Shown piece after piece: positions 7,992 to 16,171 of a DNA stretch of 17,690 nt (positions are counted from its first letter, which is position 1; the number at the start of each line of letters is the position of its first letter). The notes beneath the pieces are model-generated. The model was not told the origin of the DNA. It saw nothing but the letters and a program-made list of their open reading frames with translations, and did no database searches. This DNA is from Crocinitomicaceae bacterium (GTDB lineage Bacteria; Bacteroidota; Bacteroidia; Flavobacteriales_D; Sanyastnellaceae). A program made the translations under genes and the position numbers. The DNA is taken from contig JADLBA010000279.1 of the NCBI GenBank assembly GCA_020848015.1, positions 1 through 17,690 on the forward strand. Reading direction: 5' to 3'.

Positions 7992-10403
7992 TCATATAGC
8001 TGGAAAGCGCGCTGGATCAGCTTCGTGCATTATTTGATAACAGGAATTGAAAATATCTTCTACCGCCGGTTTACTAAAATAATCTCCATCTGTACCATAA
8101 GCAGGTAAATGAGGCTTGGCAGTAAGCATTACCGGAGCACTATCGAGGAAGTTAAAAGCTTTCTGGCGGTTAATAATATCTTCCAATATGTACGCCGATG
8201 CACCTCCGGGAACATCCTCATCAACTATGAGGAGGCGGTTGGTTTTTTTAATAGAGTGAAAACAGGTGAACGAAAGATCGAAAGGGAGTAGCGTCTGAAT
8301 ATCGATCAGTTCGGCTGAAATTCCCACTTCTTCCAACTGGGCGACTGCCGTTGTGCATAGATTAAAGGTTGATCCGTAAGAAACGATAGTAACATCGTTT
8401 CCTTCTTTCAGCACTTCGGGAAAACCGAGTGGAACAGTGTATTCGCCGAGGTTAGCCGGTTTCATTTCTTTTGTGCGGTATCCATTCAGGCACTCCACAA
8501 CCAATGCTGGATCATTCCCCTTTAGCAGGGTGTTGTACATCCCTGCGGCTTGGATCATATTTCTTGGAACACAGAAATACATTCCACGAATACTATGTAA
8601 TACTGCTCCCATCGGGCTTCCCGAATGCCACATCCCTTCAAGCCGGTGGCCGCGGGTACTGATGATCAGAGGAGCCTGTTGACCGGATTTCGTTCGATGC
8701 CTGACGGTGGCCAAGTCGTCGCGCATGATCTGCAAGGCGTAGAAAATATAATCGAGGTATTGAATCTCTGCAACCGGTCTCAGGCCGCGCATCGCCATAC
8801 CGATACCCTGGCCAATGATAGTTGCTTCCCTGATACCGCAGTCGCTGACGCTGAGGGGGCCGTATTTTTCCTGGAGTCCTTCATAGGTCTGATTTACTCC
8901 GCCGATTTTTCCAACGTCTTCGCCAAAGATGAGCACTTCGGGGCGATGCTCCAAAATATAGTCCCAAAAATCGCGGAGTATGATCCTTCCGTCAGTCCAC
9001 TCAGCGTTTTCGGAATAAATGGGTGCGACAGAATCATTTTCTGAAACAATCTTTTGTTCACTATACAAGTGTGAGCTGTACCGTTCATCGCATTTAGAAC
9101 GCAACGATTTCAACCAATGGCTCAATGCGTTGATTTCTTCACACTGCTCTCCACGTGTTTCTCTCAATATTTTTGCTCCAAAGGAAAAAATATCCTTTCT
9201 ACCCGCATCAGCTATTTTTTCAAATTCATTTTTCCATCTGTCTATCTCCGTCTTTTCGGGATATTTCTTGGTCAGTGCTGTAAAAAGGGAGTTGGCTTCT
9301 GAAAGATCAATTCCAATGTCATTCCGGAAAGCGTTCCATGCTTTTTTCTGTTCCTGTCGAACATATTGTTTGGACTCCTCCCTGATCTGAACTAATTCTG
9401 AAGTGCTAGCGGCACCATCTAATGTGAGGAATTTTTCAAACTGCAGAATACAATCGTACTCTTCATACCATTTTAGCAATTCTTTACTCTTATATCTTTC
9501 GTGTGATCCGCTGGTGCTATGTCCGAGGGGTTGAGTAAGTTCTTCCACGTGTATCAGTACGGGAATATGATTATCGCGGCAATAAGCCACCGCTTTTTCA
9601 TAAGTAATCAACAGTTCCGGGTAATTCCATCCCTTCACTTTATAAATTAGAATACCGTTAGTAGTAGTGGTTTTTACAAACCCAGCCATTGTATCGGAAA
9701 TGCTTTCTTTCGTAGTCTGCCATTTTTTGGGGACTGAAATTCCCCAGCCATTATCCCAAACGCTCATACAGAGCGGCACACCGAGAACAGCGGCAGCGTT
9801 CATGGTTTCCCAGAAAAGACCTTCTGAAGTACTCGAGTCGCCTATGGTACCAAAAGCAACTTCATTTCCTTTGTTAGAAAAGTGATTCCAATCACTTAGC
9901 CGGGGGTGTTCGCGAAACACTTTTGATGCCTGTGCCAGTCCGAGCAGTCGTGGCATTTGACCAGCAGTAGGAGAAATATCGGAAGAAGAATTTTTCAGTT
10001 TTGACAATTCCTTCCACGTGCCGTCTTCGTTCAGAAATCTCGTGGCATAGTGCCCACCCATCTGTCTCCCTGCACTTGATGGTTCAGCATTCACATCTGT
10101 GTGGGCATACAGTGCGGCAAAATACTGCTGCACGGTCAACTCATCTATCGCCATCATAAAAGTCTGGTCGCGATAATAACCTGCTCTCCAGTCGCCTGCT
10201 TTGAATTTTTTGGCCATAGCGATCTGCGCTATTTCTTTACCATCGCCGAAAATTCCGAATTTTGCTTTACCTGTCAGCACTTCTTTTCTTCCGAGAATAG
10301 AAGCCTCTCTGCTGATGCAGGCAAGCCGGAAATCATCGAGCAGTTTCCGGCGGATTTTTTCTTCGGTGAGAATATGATCGGGGGGGTCAAACGATGAAGA
10401 CAT
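7992..10403 (-). CDS. 2-oxoacid dehydrogenase E1, fused alpha and beta subunits
   Basis: 803 residues from the ATG at 10403. The frame is open to a GTG at 10427, but a -7 promoter element lies between the two, so the ATG is preferred. The N-terminal ~340 residues are E1-alpha: GDSSTSEG (188-195) with WDNGWGISVP (216-225) forms the thiamine-diphosphate motif, and GHSTSGSHERY (294-304) matches the conserved phosphorylation-loop region. A linker of about 130 residues follows. The C-terminal part from about 465 is E1-beta: FGEDVGKIGG (493-502), the MWHSGSP loop carrying the catalytic His (591-597), and LLPFD. The enzyme decarboxylates a 2-oxoacid, most likely branched-chain or pyruvate, and reductively acylates the lipoyl group of an E2. 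Bacteroidota commonly carry this fused form. No E2 or E3 gene is adjacent, so substrate preference is not fixed by context. Confidence 0.92.
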   Translation of the reverse strand: MSSSFDPPDHILTEEKIRRKLLDDFRLACISREASILGRKEVLTGKAKFGIFGDGKEIAQIAMAKKFKAGDWRAGYYRDQTFMMAIDELTVQQYFAALYAHTDVNAEPSSAGRQMGGHYATRFLNEDGTWKELSKLKNSSSDISPTAGQMPRLLGLAQASKVFREHPRLSDWNHFSNKGNEVAFGTIGDSSTSEGLFWETMNAAAVLGVPLCMSVWDNGWGISVPKKWQTTKESISDTMAGFVKTTTTNGILIYKVKGWNYPELLITYEKAVAYCRDNHIPVLIHVEELTQPLGHSTSGSHERYKSKELLKWYEEYDCILQFEKFLTLDGAASTSELVQIREESKQYVRQEQKKAWNAFRNDIGIDLSEANSLFTALTKKYPEKTEIDRWKNEFEKIADAGRKDIFSFGAKILRETRGEQCEEINALSHWLKSLRSKCDERYSSHLYSEQKIVSENDSVAPIYSENAEWTDGRIILRDFWDYILEHRPEVLIFGEDVGKIGGVNQTYEGLQEKYGPLSVSDCGIREATIIGQGIGMAMRGLRPVAEIQYLDYIFYALQIMRDDLATVRHRTKSGQQAPLIISTRGHRLEGMWHSGSPMGAVLHSIRGMYFCVPRNMIQAAGMYNTLLKGNDPALVVECLNGYRTKEMKPANLGEYTVPLGFPEVLKEGNDVTIVSYGSTFNLCTTAVAQLEEVGISAELIDIQTLLPFDLSFTCFHSIKKTNRLLIVDEDVPGGASAYILEDIINRQKAFNFLDSAPVMLTAKPHLPAYGTDGDYFSKPAVEDIFNSCYQIMHEADPARFPAI

Positions 10404-10407
10404 GGTG

Positions 10408-10415
10408 CAAAGATA
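10408..10415 (-). promoter_or_regulatory. Bacteroidota -7 promoter element before the E1 gene
   Basis: TATCTTTG on the minus strand matches the TAnnTTTG consensus exactly and ends 4 nt before the ATG at 10403. Transcription starting about 5-7 nt downstream would begin at or next to the start codon, giving a leaderless or nearly leaderless mRNA. No TTG -33 element at the usual 17-23 nt spacing was found. Confidence 0.6.
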
Positions 10416-10491
10416 AGATTCCCGCACAAATGCCGGAAAGTGTTGGTTAAGCGATTAAAATTCAGAACACGATCCTGCTTTCACTAACCAC

Positions 10492-11415
10492 TCATTCGGT
10501 TTTTTCGCTTCGCAGGTTTACTGCAATGGAGGCAGCAAGTGCTGCATTATTCTTCACAAGGGCGATATTGGTATCGAGGCTCTTTCCCTCAGTGATATCT
10601 GCTATTTTTGACAATAAAAATGGAGTGATATCTTTTCCATATACATCCGCATTTTTTGCTTCTGCCAGAGCCTGTTTGATAATTTTCTCCATTTCTTTTC
10701 CGGGAAAATTGAAAACTGCTGGCACAGGGTTGGCGATCAGTACGCCGCCTTTTAATGGAATATCCCATTTTGCTCTGAGGAATCCGGCAATTTCTGATGC
10801 AGAGTTCATACGAAGTGCTGCTTTGATGCCACTTGATCTCGAATAAAATGCGGGGAATTCATCACTACCAAAAGTAATTATGGGAACTCCGAGTGTTTCT
10901 AATATTTCAATCGTTTTTGGAATATCTAGTATTGCCTTGACACCCGAAGCAACCACAGCCACATTCGTTTGAGCGAGTTCCGTGAGGTCTGCAGAAATAT
11001 CCATTGATTTTTCAACCATTCGATGCACACCACCAATGCCACCGGAAGCAAAGATTCTTATACCGGCGAGATCGGCTATGATCATTGTAGCAGCAACGGT
11101 TGTTGCTCCTGTTTTTTTTGAAACTAAAGCGAGCGGCAGATTCCACCGGCTCAATTTCATCACCTTACCAGAGACAGAAAGTTCTTCCAACTGCTCAGAG
11201 GAACAACCAACTTGCATTCTTCCTTCGAGCACGGCAATGGTTGCCGGTACAGCGCCATTTTTTCTCACTGCATGCTCAACAGAAAAGGCTGTTTCAAGGT
11301 TTTGCGGATAAGGCATCCCGTGCGCGATGATGGTTGATTCTAACGCAACGACCGGCATACCAGATCGTAATGCCTCCTGAACTTCTTTAGAAAATGAAAG
11401 TTTGGAATGATCCAT
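10492..11415 (-). CDS. psuG: pseudouridine-5'-phosphate glycosidase
   Basis: 307 residues, the usual length of PsuG (indigoidine synthase A family). It reversibly cleaves pseudouridine 5'-phosphate to uracil and ribose 5-phosphate, in the cytoplasm, during salvage of pseudouridine from RNA. Family landmarks are VALESTIIAHGMPYP (with E26, matching the active-site Glu), GATTVAATM (103-111), FASGGIGGVHR (122-132), SADLTEL (D143, metal ligand position), VVASGVKAILDI (K160, matching the catalytic Schiff-base lysine) and ITPFLLSKIADITEGKSLDTN near the C-terminus. All key residues are present. The kinase that usually partners it (PsuK) is not next to it here. A one-mismatch -7 element (TATCCTTG, minus strand, 11438-11445) lies 22 nt before the ATG. 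Confidence 0.95.
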   Translation of the reverse strand: MDHSKLSFSKEVQEALRSGMPVVALESTIIAHGMPYPQNLETAFSVEHAVRKNGAVPATIAVLEGRMQVGCSSEQLEELSVSGKVMKLSRWNLPLALVSKKTGATTVAATMIIADLAGIRIFASGGIGGVHRMVEKSMDISADLTELAQTNVAVVASGVKAILDIPKTIEILETLGVPIITFGSDEFPAFYSRSSGIKAALRMNSASEIAGFLRAKWDIPLKGGVLIANPVPAVFNFPGKEMEKIIKQALAEAKNADVYGKDITPFLLSKIADITEGKSLDTNIALVKNNAALAASIAVNLRSEKTE

Positions 11416-11580
11416 AACTGAATGTTTAAATATGGATCAAGGATACTATATTATTATTTAAGCAGAAGGTGATGATATCAAGGGGAAAAAAAATATTACT
11501 CTTCAGAGGAAACAAATAAGCAAAAGAAAGCGTAGGAGCGTTCAACCGGCAATAAAAGCCGGCAGATTTCTACCGCTGCC

Positions 11581-12150
11581 ATGCACTTTTCCACCCTATT
11601 AATAAGTATGGCTGCGATGGCGGGAATACTGAATGCTACTCCTGCTTTTTCGCAGCAAAAAGTCCCCCTTTCCTGGTCAGAAAATTCGCTTAACTGGAAA
11701 GATTTCCGGCATACGGGAAATACAGCAGGATATCAAAAAGCATTTTCTTCTGTGAGTATCAGTTATTCGGCTGAAATGAAGAATGACAGGGCAGATGTGC
11801 AATTCTCGCCTCATTTCATTCAGGAAGATAGTTGGGTACTTGCTGAGGATACCTCCTCCCTGTTATTAATTCACGAGCAGAGGCTGTTTGATCTCGTTGA
11901 ATTGTATGCCCGCAAAATGCGCGAAAGGGTTGATCAGTATTTCCATGAAAACAATGGCAAGGCATCTATAACAGAAACAATGGAGGAAGTAAGAGCAACA
12001 TACAGGGAAATGACGAATGAGATGCTGACGCGGATACAACTGTACAATTCAGAAACCAATTACGGGAAGAATTTGGCGATGCAGTGGAAGTGGAACAGAA
12101 AGATTGACTTAGAGTTAGCACAATTGTCTTCATTCACTGCTGAAAAATAA
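11581..12150 (+). CDS. secreted DUF922-like protein with degenerate HExxH motif
   Basis: 189 residues with a signal peptide (MHFSTLLISMAAMAGILNAT, cleavage near AFSQ). The mature part resembles DUF922, a Bacteroidota family of putative secreted proteins: LSWSENSLNWKDFRHTG (30-46), then LLIHEQRLFDLVELYARKMR (95-114), and IQLYNSETNYGKN (152-164). In the family as I recall it, the central motif is HEQxHFD, containing a zinc-protease-like HExxH, and the later one is YDxETxHG. Here the second His of the first is Leu102 and the later His is Tyr161, so the putative metal site looks lost. It is divergently placed from psuG and converges on tatA with only 5 bp between stops. A 5-bp GC hairpin (CCGGC/GCCGG, 11546-11562) sits just upstream of the ATG. 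The function is unknown. Confidence 0.72.
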   Translation: MHFSTLLISMAAMAGILNATPAFSQQKVPLSWSENSLNWKDFRHTGNTAGYQKAFSSVSISYSAEMKNDRADVQFSPHFIQEDSWVLAEDTSSLLLIHEQRLFDLVELYARKMRERVDQYFHENNGKASITETMEEVRATYREMTNEMLTRIQLYNSETNYGKNLAMQWKWNRKIDLELAQLSSFTAEK

Positions 12151-12155
12151 AGCAC

Positions 12156-12437
12156 TCAGTTTTGTCTCTCTTCTTCTTTTCCTTCAGAGGGGTCGGGTGA
12201 AGGAGGTGGAAATGATTGCCTCTGAGCAGTAGTGTCAGTATCTTGTTGATCCAACTTTATCTCAGCATTTTTTTTTACCTCATTAACACCGTTCATTATC
12301 TCGCGCTGTACTTCTCCAGCGGCATTTCTGAACTGATAAACTGCTTTGCCAAGAGTCTGTGCAAGTGAAGGCAGACCTTTCGCTCCAAAAAGGAGAAGGT
12401 AAACGATAAAAATCAGAATGATCTCACCTGCACTCAT
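12156..12437 (-). CDS. tatA: twin-arginine translocase subunit TatA/E family
   Basis: 93 residues from the ATG at 12437 (MSAGEIILIFIVYLLLFGAK). The frame extends to a TTG at 12449, which overlaps a strong promoter element and is rejected. It shows the TatA plan: one N-terminal transmembrane helix, the FGAKGLPSLAQTLGKA hinge and amphipathic helix, then a charged coil and an acidic, proline-rich tail (PPPSPDPSEGKEEE). TatA oligomers form the pore of the Tat system, exporting folded proteins carrying RR signal peptides. No tatC is in the window. The gene lies 51 nt downstream of the OstA-like gene but has its own promoter. Confidence 0.9.
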   Translation of the reverse strand: MSAGEIILIFIVYLLLFGAKGLPSLAQTLGKAVYQFRNAAGEVQREIMNGVNEVKKNAEIKLDQQDTDTTAQRQSFPPPSPDPSEGKEEERQN

Positions 12438-12446
12438 ATCCGCGGT

Positions 12447-12477
12447 CAAAGGTAAGCTGCACAGTAACCTTAGCCAA
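12447..12477 (-). promoter_or_regulatory. Bacteroidota promoter (-33 and -7) of tatA
   Basis: On the minus strand TTG (12475-12477) is followed after 20 nt by TACCTTTG (12447-12454), a full match to TTG-N(17-23)-TAnnTTTG. The expected transcript would start about 3-5 nt before the ATG at 12437. It lies wholly in the gap between ostA-like and tatA, so tatA can be transcribed independently. Confidence 0.72.
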
Positions 12478-12488
12478 TAAAATCATTG

Positions 12489-14066
12489 TTATTCGTCGAA
12501 AATATCGAGCATTTTTTCAGGACGTTCTGTTCCTCTCCAGTTCATTCCATCAAGTAAAAATTCGTTTTTCAGAGTCATTTTTTGAGGAGTAAAGACCGAG
12601 TTGGGTTCAGTAACCAATTTGATTCTCTGAATTTTGTTTTCTATAATACCAATTTCAATATCGCTACACTCACCTTTGTTCAAACCAATGACCTTTGGTT
12701 TTCCGAATTTATCATCGGTTGGGAAATAAAGCATTCGGCCATTACCGCTTACAATGATTTTTGTTAACTTGTTTTTCGAAAAATAGCCCGTAGCGTTTCT
12801 TCCACTGATTTGATTGAAGTGGAGCGATCTCAAGGAAGCGCTATCTGTGGCTATGACAGCGCCACTGTCTGCTTCTGAAAGAGAAACGATGAACGCATTT
12901 CCTCTAATAACCATCCGCTCAATACTCCCCTTCCAAGTACGAATGGAAATACTGTCGCCGGTAATCTGGTTCTTTTCGTTCCATAGAACTGGTTTTCTAA
13001 AAAGGCGTATGGTGCTGTCTGCTTCAGAGTAGGTCAATGAATCGCAAACGCCCTGAATATCATTTTTAAAAATGCGAACTCTATGGAAAGCATAAATGCA
13101 GGATATTCCTGAAGTATCTGGAAAAGTCAGCAGAGTGTCGGCGTGGAGGAACAGCGAATCTTTGTCGAATACCTGAGTCATCAACGCACGACCGGTAACA
13201 AAAGATTCTTTTTTCTTTTCCAAGTGTTTTCCGTAGTTTCCCGAAATACTATAGTTAGTAGATGTATCACGAATAGATACATTTTTAAACACTTCGCCAA
13301 AGGCCATTTTTCCATTGTAAAAAACACTATCACCCAACAGAACAGTTTTTCCACTGGTTATCCGTGCATTCTTGCTGAACTGGCTGATATCATTTTTCGT
13401 ATTGTACCATCCGTTTTCGCAATAAATCTCGATGCTATCAGACACGATGGTAGTTGGTCCGAAGAAATAGGTAACTTCAGTGGAGTTATTATACTGGAGT
13501 GTATCACTTTTTACTGTGTATTCAGGGTTATTGAGTACAACATTCTTTTTAAAATAAAAAATTTCATTCTTTGCATTGTAGTTTCCTTCGCGGCTTGTAA
13601 GCACATTTTTATTCTTCTCAGAAACGATCTTTCCTCCTGAAAAATAGCTTGCTACTTCGGTTTCGAGATTATAGACGATGTTATCAGAGGTCAATGTCAT
13701 TTCATTGTCCTGAAGCACAGTGTTTCGGTTCAGTTTTGCGAGTTTTTTTGATTGATCAAAAAAGAGAACATCTCCTTTCACTGTGTATTTCCCTTCTCTG
13801 TTTACACGAATATTTCCAAAGGCATCAAAATTCTGATTGGCATAAAGATACGCACTATCGCAATAAAAAAGAGTTCCTTCATGCTGTAGGCTAACGTTGC
13901 CAATCAATCGCTGAGCCTCCACTATATTTTTATCAAACTGGATATTATCCGCATGTAATAATTTGACTACCCTATTTTGCTGTGCGGTTGCAAAAAAGCA
14001 GTGAAGGGAAAAGAACAGAACAAAAAAGGGCAGCAGGAAAGTTCTATATGAATATAGATTCGTCAT
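12489..14066 (-). CDS. OstA/LptA-like protein, putative LPS transport
   Basis: 525 residues from the ATG at 14066. The frame is open to a TTG at 14117, but that codon overlaps a consensus -7 element, so the ATG is preferred. The signal peptide (LLPFFVLFFSLHCFFATAQQ) is followed by repeated short beta-strand units typical of OstA/LptA-type beta-jellyroll proteins: VKLLHADNIQFDK, LIGNVSLQHEGTLFYCDSA, AFGNIRVNREGKYTVKGD, LTSDNIVYNLET, and VKSDTLQYN. The family carries lipopolysaccharide across the periplasm; Bacteroidota have this long OstA-like form. The C-terminal ~200 residues continue with similar strands and end acidic. Its partner lpt genes are not in the window. The protein could alternatively have an LptD-related accessory role. 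Confidence 0.82.
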   Translation of the reverse strand: MTNLYSYRTFLLPFFVLFFSLHCFFATAQQNRVVKLLHADNIQFDKNIVEAQRLIGNVSLQHEGTLFYCDSAYLYANQNFDAFGNIRVNREGKYTVKGDVLFFDQSKKLAKLNRNTVLQDNEMTLTSDNIVYNLETEVASYFSGGKIVSEKNKNVLTSREGNYNAKNEIFYFKKNVVLNNPEYTVKSDTLQYNNSTEVTYFFGPTTIVSDSIEIYCENGWYNTKNDISQFSKNARITSGKTVLLGDSVFYNGKMAFGEVFKNVSIRDTSTNYSISGNYGKHLEKKKESFVTGRALMTQVFDKDSLFLHADTLLTFPDTSGISCIYAFHRVRIFKNDIQGVCDSLTYSEADSTIRLFRKPVLWNEKNQITGDSISIRTWKGSIERMVIRGNAFIVSLSEADSGAVIATDSASLRSLHFNQISGRNATGYFSKNKLTKIIVSGNGRMLYFPTDDKFGKPKVIGLNKGECSDIEIGIIENKIQRIKLVTEPNSVFTPQKMTLKNEFLLDGMNWRGTERPEKMLDIFDE

Positions 14067-14114
14067 ATATATTTTCGGGCAAATACGATTCCAAAATTCT
14101 GTACTTACCGGCGG

Positions 14115-14122
14115 CAAATTTA
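14115..14122 (-). promoter_or_regulatory. -7 promoter element of the OstA-like gene
   Basis: TAAATTTG on the minus strand matches TAnnTTTG exactly. A start of transcription near 14108-14110 would give a leader of about 43 nt before the ATG at 14066, and excludes the upstream TTG start, which overlaps the element. No TTG -33 at normal spacing was seen. Confidence 0.5.
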
Positions 14123-14162
14123 TCCAATCAGTCCTCCTTCGCCAGGCTCATTAGCGAATTAT

Positions 14163-14434
14163 TTACTCTTTCCAAGAAGCCGATACATTCAATTCAATAA
14201 GTCCTCATTTTGAATTCCGACTACGAGTGGCAGCACTATTCGCCTGTTTATCTTCCAATTTTTTGAATATTTCTGAAAGCATTTTTTCAGTGTCAACAAA
14301 GTGCCTGTAAAATGATTAATTTCAACTATGTAATTGAGTTTAGCATTTGGTTTCAAGATTCCCTCGATGTTCTGAATGTGAGAATATATATCATCAAAAA
14401 ATTTGTGGACATTGTTGCTCTTAGCCCTGAGTTT
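14163..14434 (-). pseudogene. decayed C-terminal fragment of a site-specific DNA methyltransferase
   Basis: No intact gene lies here, but minus-strand reading in two frames gives a continuous protein-like trace. From 14434 to about 14316 one frame reads KSNNVHKFFDDIYSHIQNI, then EGILKPNAKLNYIV. From 14315 the next frame continues SFYRHFVDTEKMLSEIFKKL and reaches RSRNSK. A TGA at 14205-14207 interrupts it, then GLIELNVSASWKE runs to a TAA at 14163-14165. This order (ILKPxAKxxYIVGNSxFY, TEK, IFKKLGF, RKRNSKKELxEFxVSA) is the C-terminal end of a type of DNA methyltransferase as I remember it. So at least one frameshift (near 14315-14325) and one nonsense mutation are present, and the N-terminal catalytic part is gone. 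Confidence 0.6.
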
Positions 14435-14514
14435 TTATCTCCCCCGGATTTTAAATTTTCCAATTATTTTATACCTTCGACGAAACATTCAGAACACTTT
14501 TTTTGCTACAACAA

Positions 14515-15834
14515 ATGAGAAAAAACATTATTCACACAACATTACTAGGTGTTACAACCTTACTGCTGACCCTTTGGACTCAATGTGCCTATTCACAGAA
14601 TCCGACTATATACATTGATAGTGAAGAGGTGCTGACCTCAAATATGTCCAGTGGATCACCGTATTGGTTAGGCGCGGGGCAAACTTTGGAGGCGGGTAAT
14701 CTGGTGAAATTTATTTCGGTACTTGAATACACAATTGTTCCGGCAGGAGGTGGTGGAAATTCGCTGCAATTTTTTGGTGTATTATCGGTATCCACTGTTC
14801 AGACCGTCCCATCCGGTAAAGCATGGAAAATAGAATCCGTAGCAATGGATCCTGCTGCCTCTGTTTTTGGTGGGGCAGATAATCTGGGCAATCATGTTGC
14901 AACGAACCATCTGACCATGAGTAATTTCAGAATAGATGGTGTGGGGAATCCGACAGCGGCAGCAGATGCGGTGAACGTGGCAACCCAGCAGAGTGGAAAT
15001 CTCACTTATTCCTCTGATGGCGGAACGGCAAATGCTTATACGGTCAATCTAAGTATAGCTCCCGCTGCATACACGACGGGAATGGTAATAAATTTCAAAG
15101 CTTCAAATACCAATACAGGGGCTTCTACTCTGAATGTAAATTCTCTCGGTGCAAAATCTATCCGAAAGCAGGGAGGAGGAACCGATGTGAGTGCCGGTGA
15201 TATTGCCGCAGGTCAAATGGTTACAGCGATTTATGATGGCACCTATTTTCAGATAACCGGCCAACTTGGCAATCCAGCGGGCGGTACTCCACATGGCAAA
15301 CAGCGTCTTACCAGCAGTGGTACATTTACGGTTCCGGCGGGCGTATATACAGTTTACCTCACAATGTGTGGTGGTGGTGGGAGCGGTGGCGGGTTTGTCG
15401 GATCAGGTGGTGGCGGAGCGGCCACCGTGCTCAGTTATCCTATCAGTGTAACACCAGCAGAGAATATCACAGTTACCATTGGCACAGGAGGAAGTTCAGT
15501 TACCGGAAATGTGAATGGAAACAGCGGGGGTACAAGTTCGTTCGGCTCCTATTTTTCCACAGGTGGTGGAGGAGGTGGTACTTACTCCAGTGGTGCAGTA
15601 GGAGCTGGTGGTACGGGGTCGTCTGGATCAGTTCCTGGAGGTAATGGAACCAAGGTGGGAGGTAATACAGGAGGTAATGGAGGTGGAGCCTTATATGGAA
15701 TGGGGGGTATCGGTGGATATGATCAAAATGGAACTAATGGAGTTGGATACGGGAGCGGTGGTGCGGGTGGTGGTGCCAACTGTTGCCAGTCAAGTGGTGC
15801 CGGGGCTGCTGGAATTGCCATCATCGAGTGGTAG
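14515..15834 (+). CDS. secreted glycine-rich protein with phage-tail-fibre-like modules
   Basis: 439 residues from the ATG at 14515; the TTG 12 nt upstream is a less likely start. Signal peptide MRKNIIHTTLLGVTTLLLTL, cleavage near CAYSQ. Residues ~144-153 (GNPTAAADAV) resemble the linker of phage tail fibres. Residues ~174-247 match a module common in tail fibre proteins: AYTVNLSIAPAAYTTGMVIN, then FKASNTNTGASTLNVNSLGA, AAGQMVTAIYDGTYFQI. Residues 267-276 (SSGTFTVPAG) begin a C-terminal glycine-rich domain of about 165 residues, with long GGGGSGGG runs and the terminal GAAGIAIIEW found at the end of tail-fibre glycine-rich tips. There is no T9SS domain. The protein is probably exported and may be an adhesin. 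A one-mismatch -7 element (TACCTTCG, 14472-14479) lies upstream. No other phage genes are near. Confidence 0.78.
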   Translation: MRKNIIHTTLLGVTTLLLTLWTQCAYSQNPTIYIDSEEVLTSNMSSGSPYWLGAGQTLEAGNLVKFISVLEYTIVPAGGGGNSLQFFGVLSVSTVQTVPSGKAWKIESVAMDPAASVFGGADNLGNHVATNHLTMSNFRIDGVGNPTAAADAVNVATQQSGNLTYSSDGGTANAYTVNLSIAPAAYTTGMVINFKASNTNTGASTLNVNSLGAKSIRKQGGGTDVSAGDIAAGQMVTAIYDGTYFQITGQLGNPAGGTPHGKQRLTSSGTFTVPAGVYTVYLTMCGGGGSGGGFVGSGGGGAATVLSYPISVTPAENITVTIGTGGSSVTGNVNGNSGGTSSFGSYFSTGGGGGGTYSSGAVGAGGTGSSGSVPGGNGTKVGGNTGGNGGGALYGMGGIGGYDQNGTNGVGYGSGGAGGGANCCQSSGAGAAGIAIIEW

Positions 15835-16171
15835 TCTATTCTCTGATTATCACCAGAAGTCTCGGGTTATTTGCTCCATACTTCCGATATAAAATAGGAT
15901 ACTCTCTCAAAATTGGATATTTCGTTCCCTTCCTCTTTTCTTCCTTTGCTAATACCTTTGCGCCTTTACGATTAGAAATATGTATGTCAAAAATATTGAC
16001 GCAAAAGGTGCAAAGGGATTGTGCTATACGAACTCGAAAGGGATGTACTCTATTTTGTCCTTGCCTTGATAGAAATGTTGAATCCTGAGAATTTAACGAT
16101 ATTCTTTTGGAAAAGAAATCTCCTGGAAATAGCCGGTCAATCTATTGCTAAACAACTAAAAATATATATGG
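15835..16171. other. intergenic region between the tail-fibre-like and DUF1566 genes
   Basis: 337 bp between convergent genes. It holds the first inverted-repeat element (15955-16016) and otherwise no family I recognise. Minus-strand frames here include a protein-like stretch (KEEKRKGTKYPILREYPILY, then RKYGANNPRLLVIIRE, ending at a TAG at 15836-15838), but there is no start signal or known homolog to support a gene. Confidence 0.45.
15955..16016. repeat. inverted-repeat element, copy 1
   Basis: CCTTTGCGCCTTTACG (15955-15970) faces CGCAAAAGGTGCAAAGG (16000-16016), which is its complement with a few mismatches, around a 29-nt AT-rich centre. The core CTTTGCGCC and AAAAGGNGCAAAGG recur at 17111-17188 on the other side of the DUF1566 gene. 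Similar GCAAAG-rich repeats are dispersed in many Bacteroidota genomes, from memory. Confidence 0.6.

Noticed and set aside
10401..10427. Extended N-terminus of E1 beginning at GTG 10427
   Set aside because: The extra eight residues are encoded by a consensus promoter element, and the ATG at 10403 fits the family start.
15366..15892. Long alternative frames overlapping the glycine-rich domain (Trp/Arg-rich)
   Set aside because: They are out-of-frame readings of GGN-rich DNA, with no start signals and no sensible protein composition.
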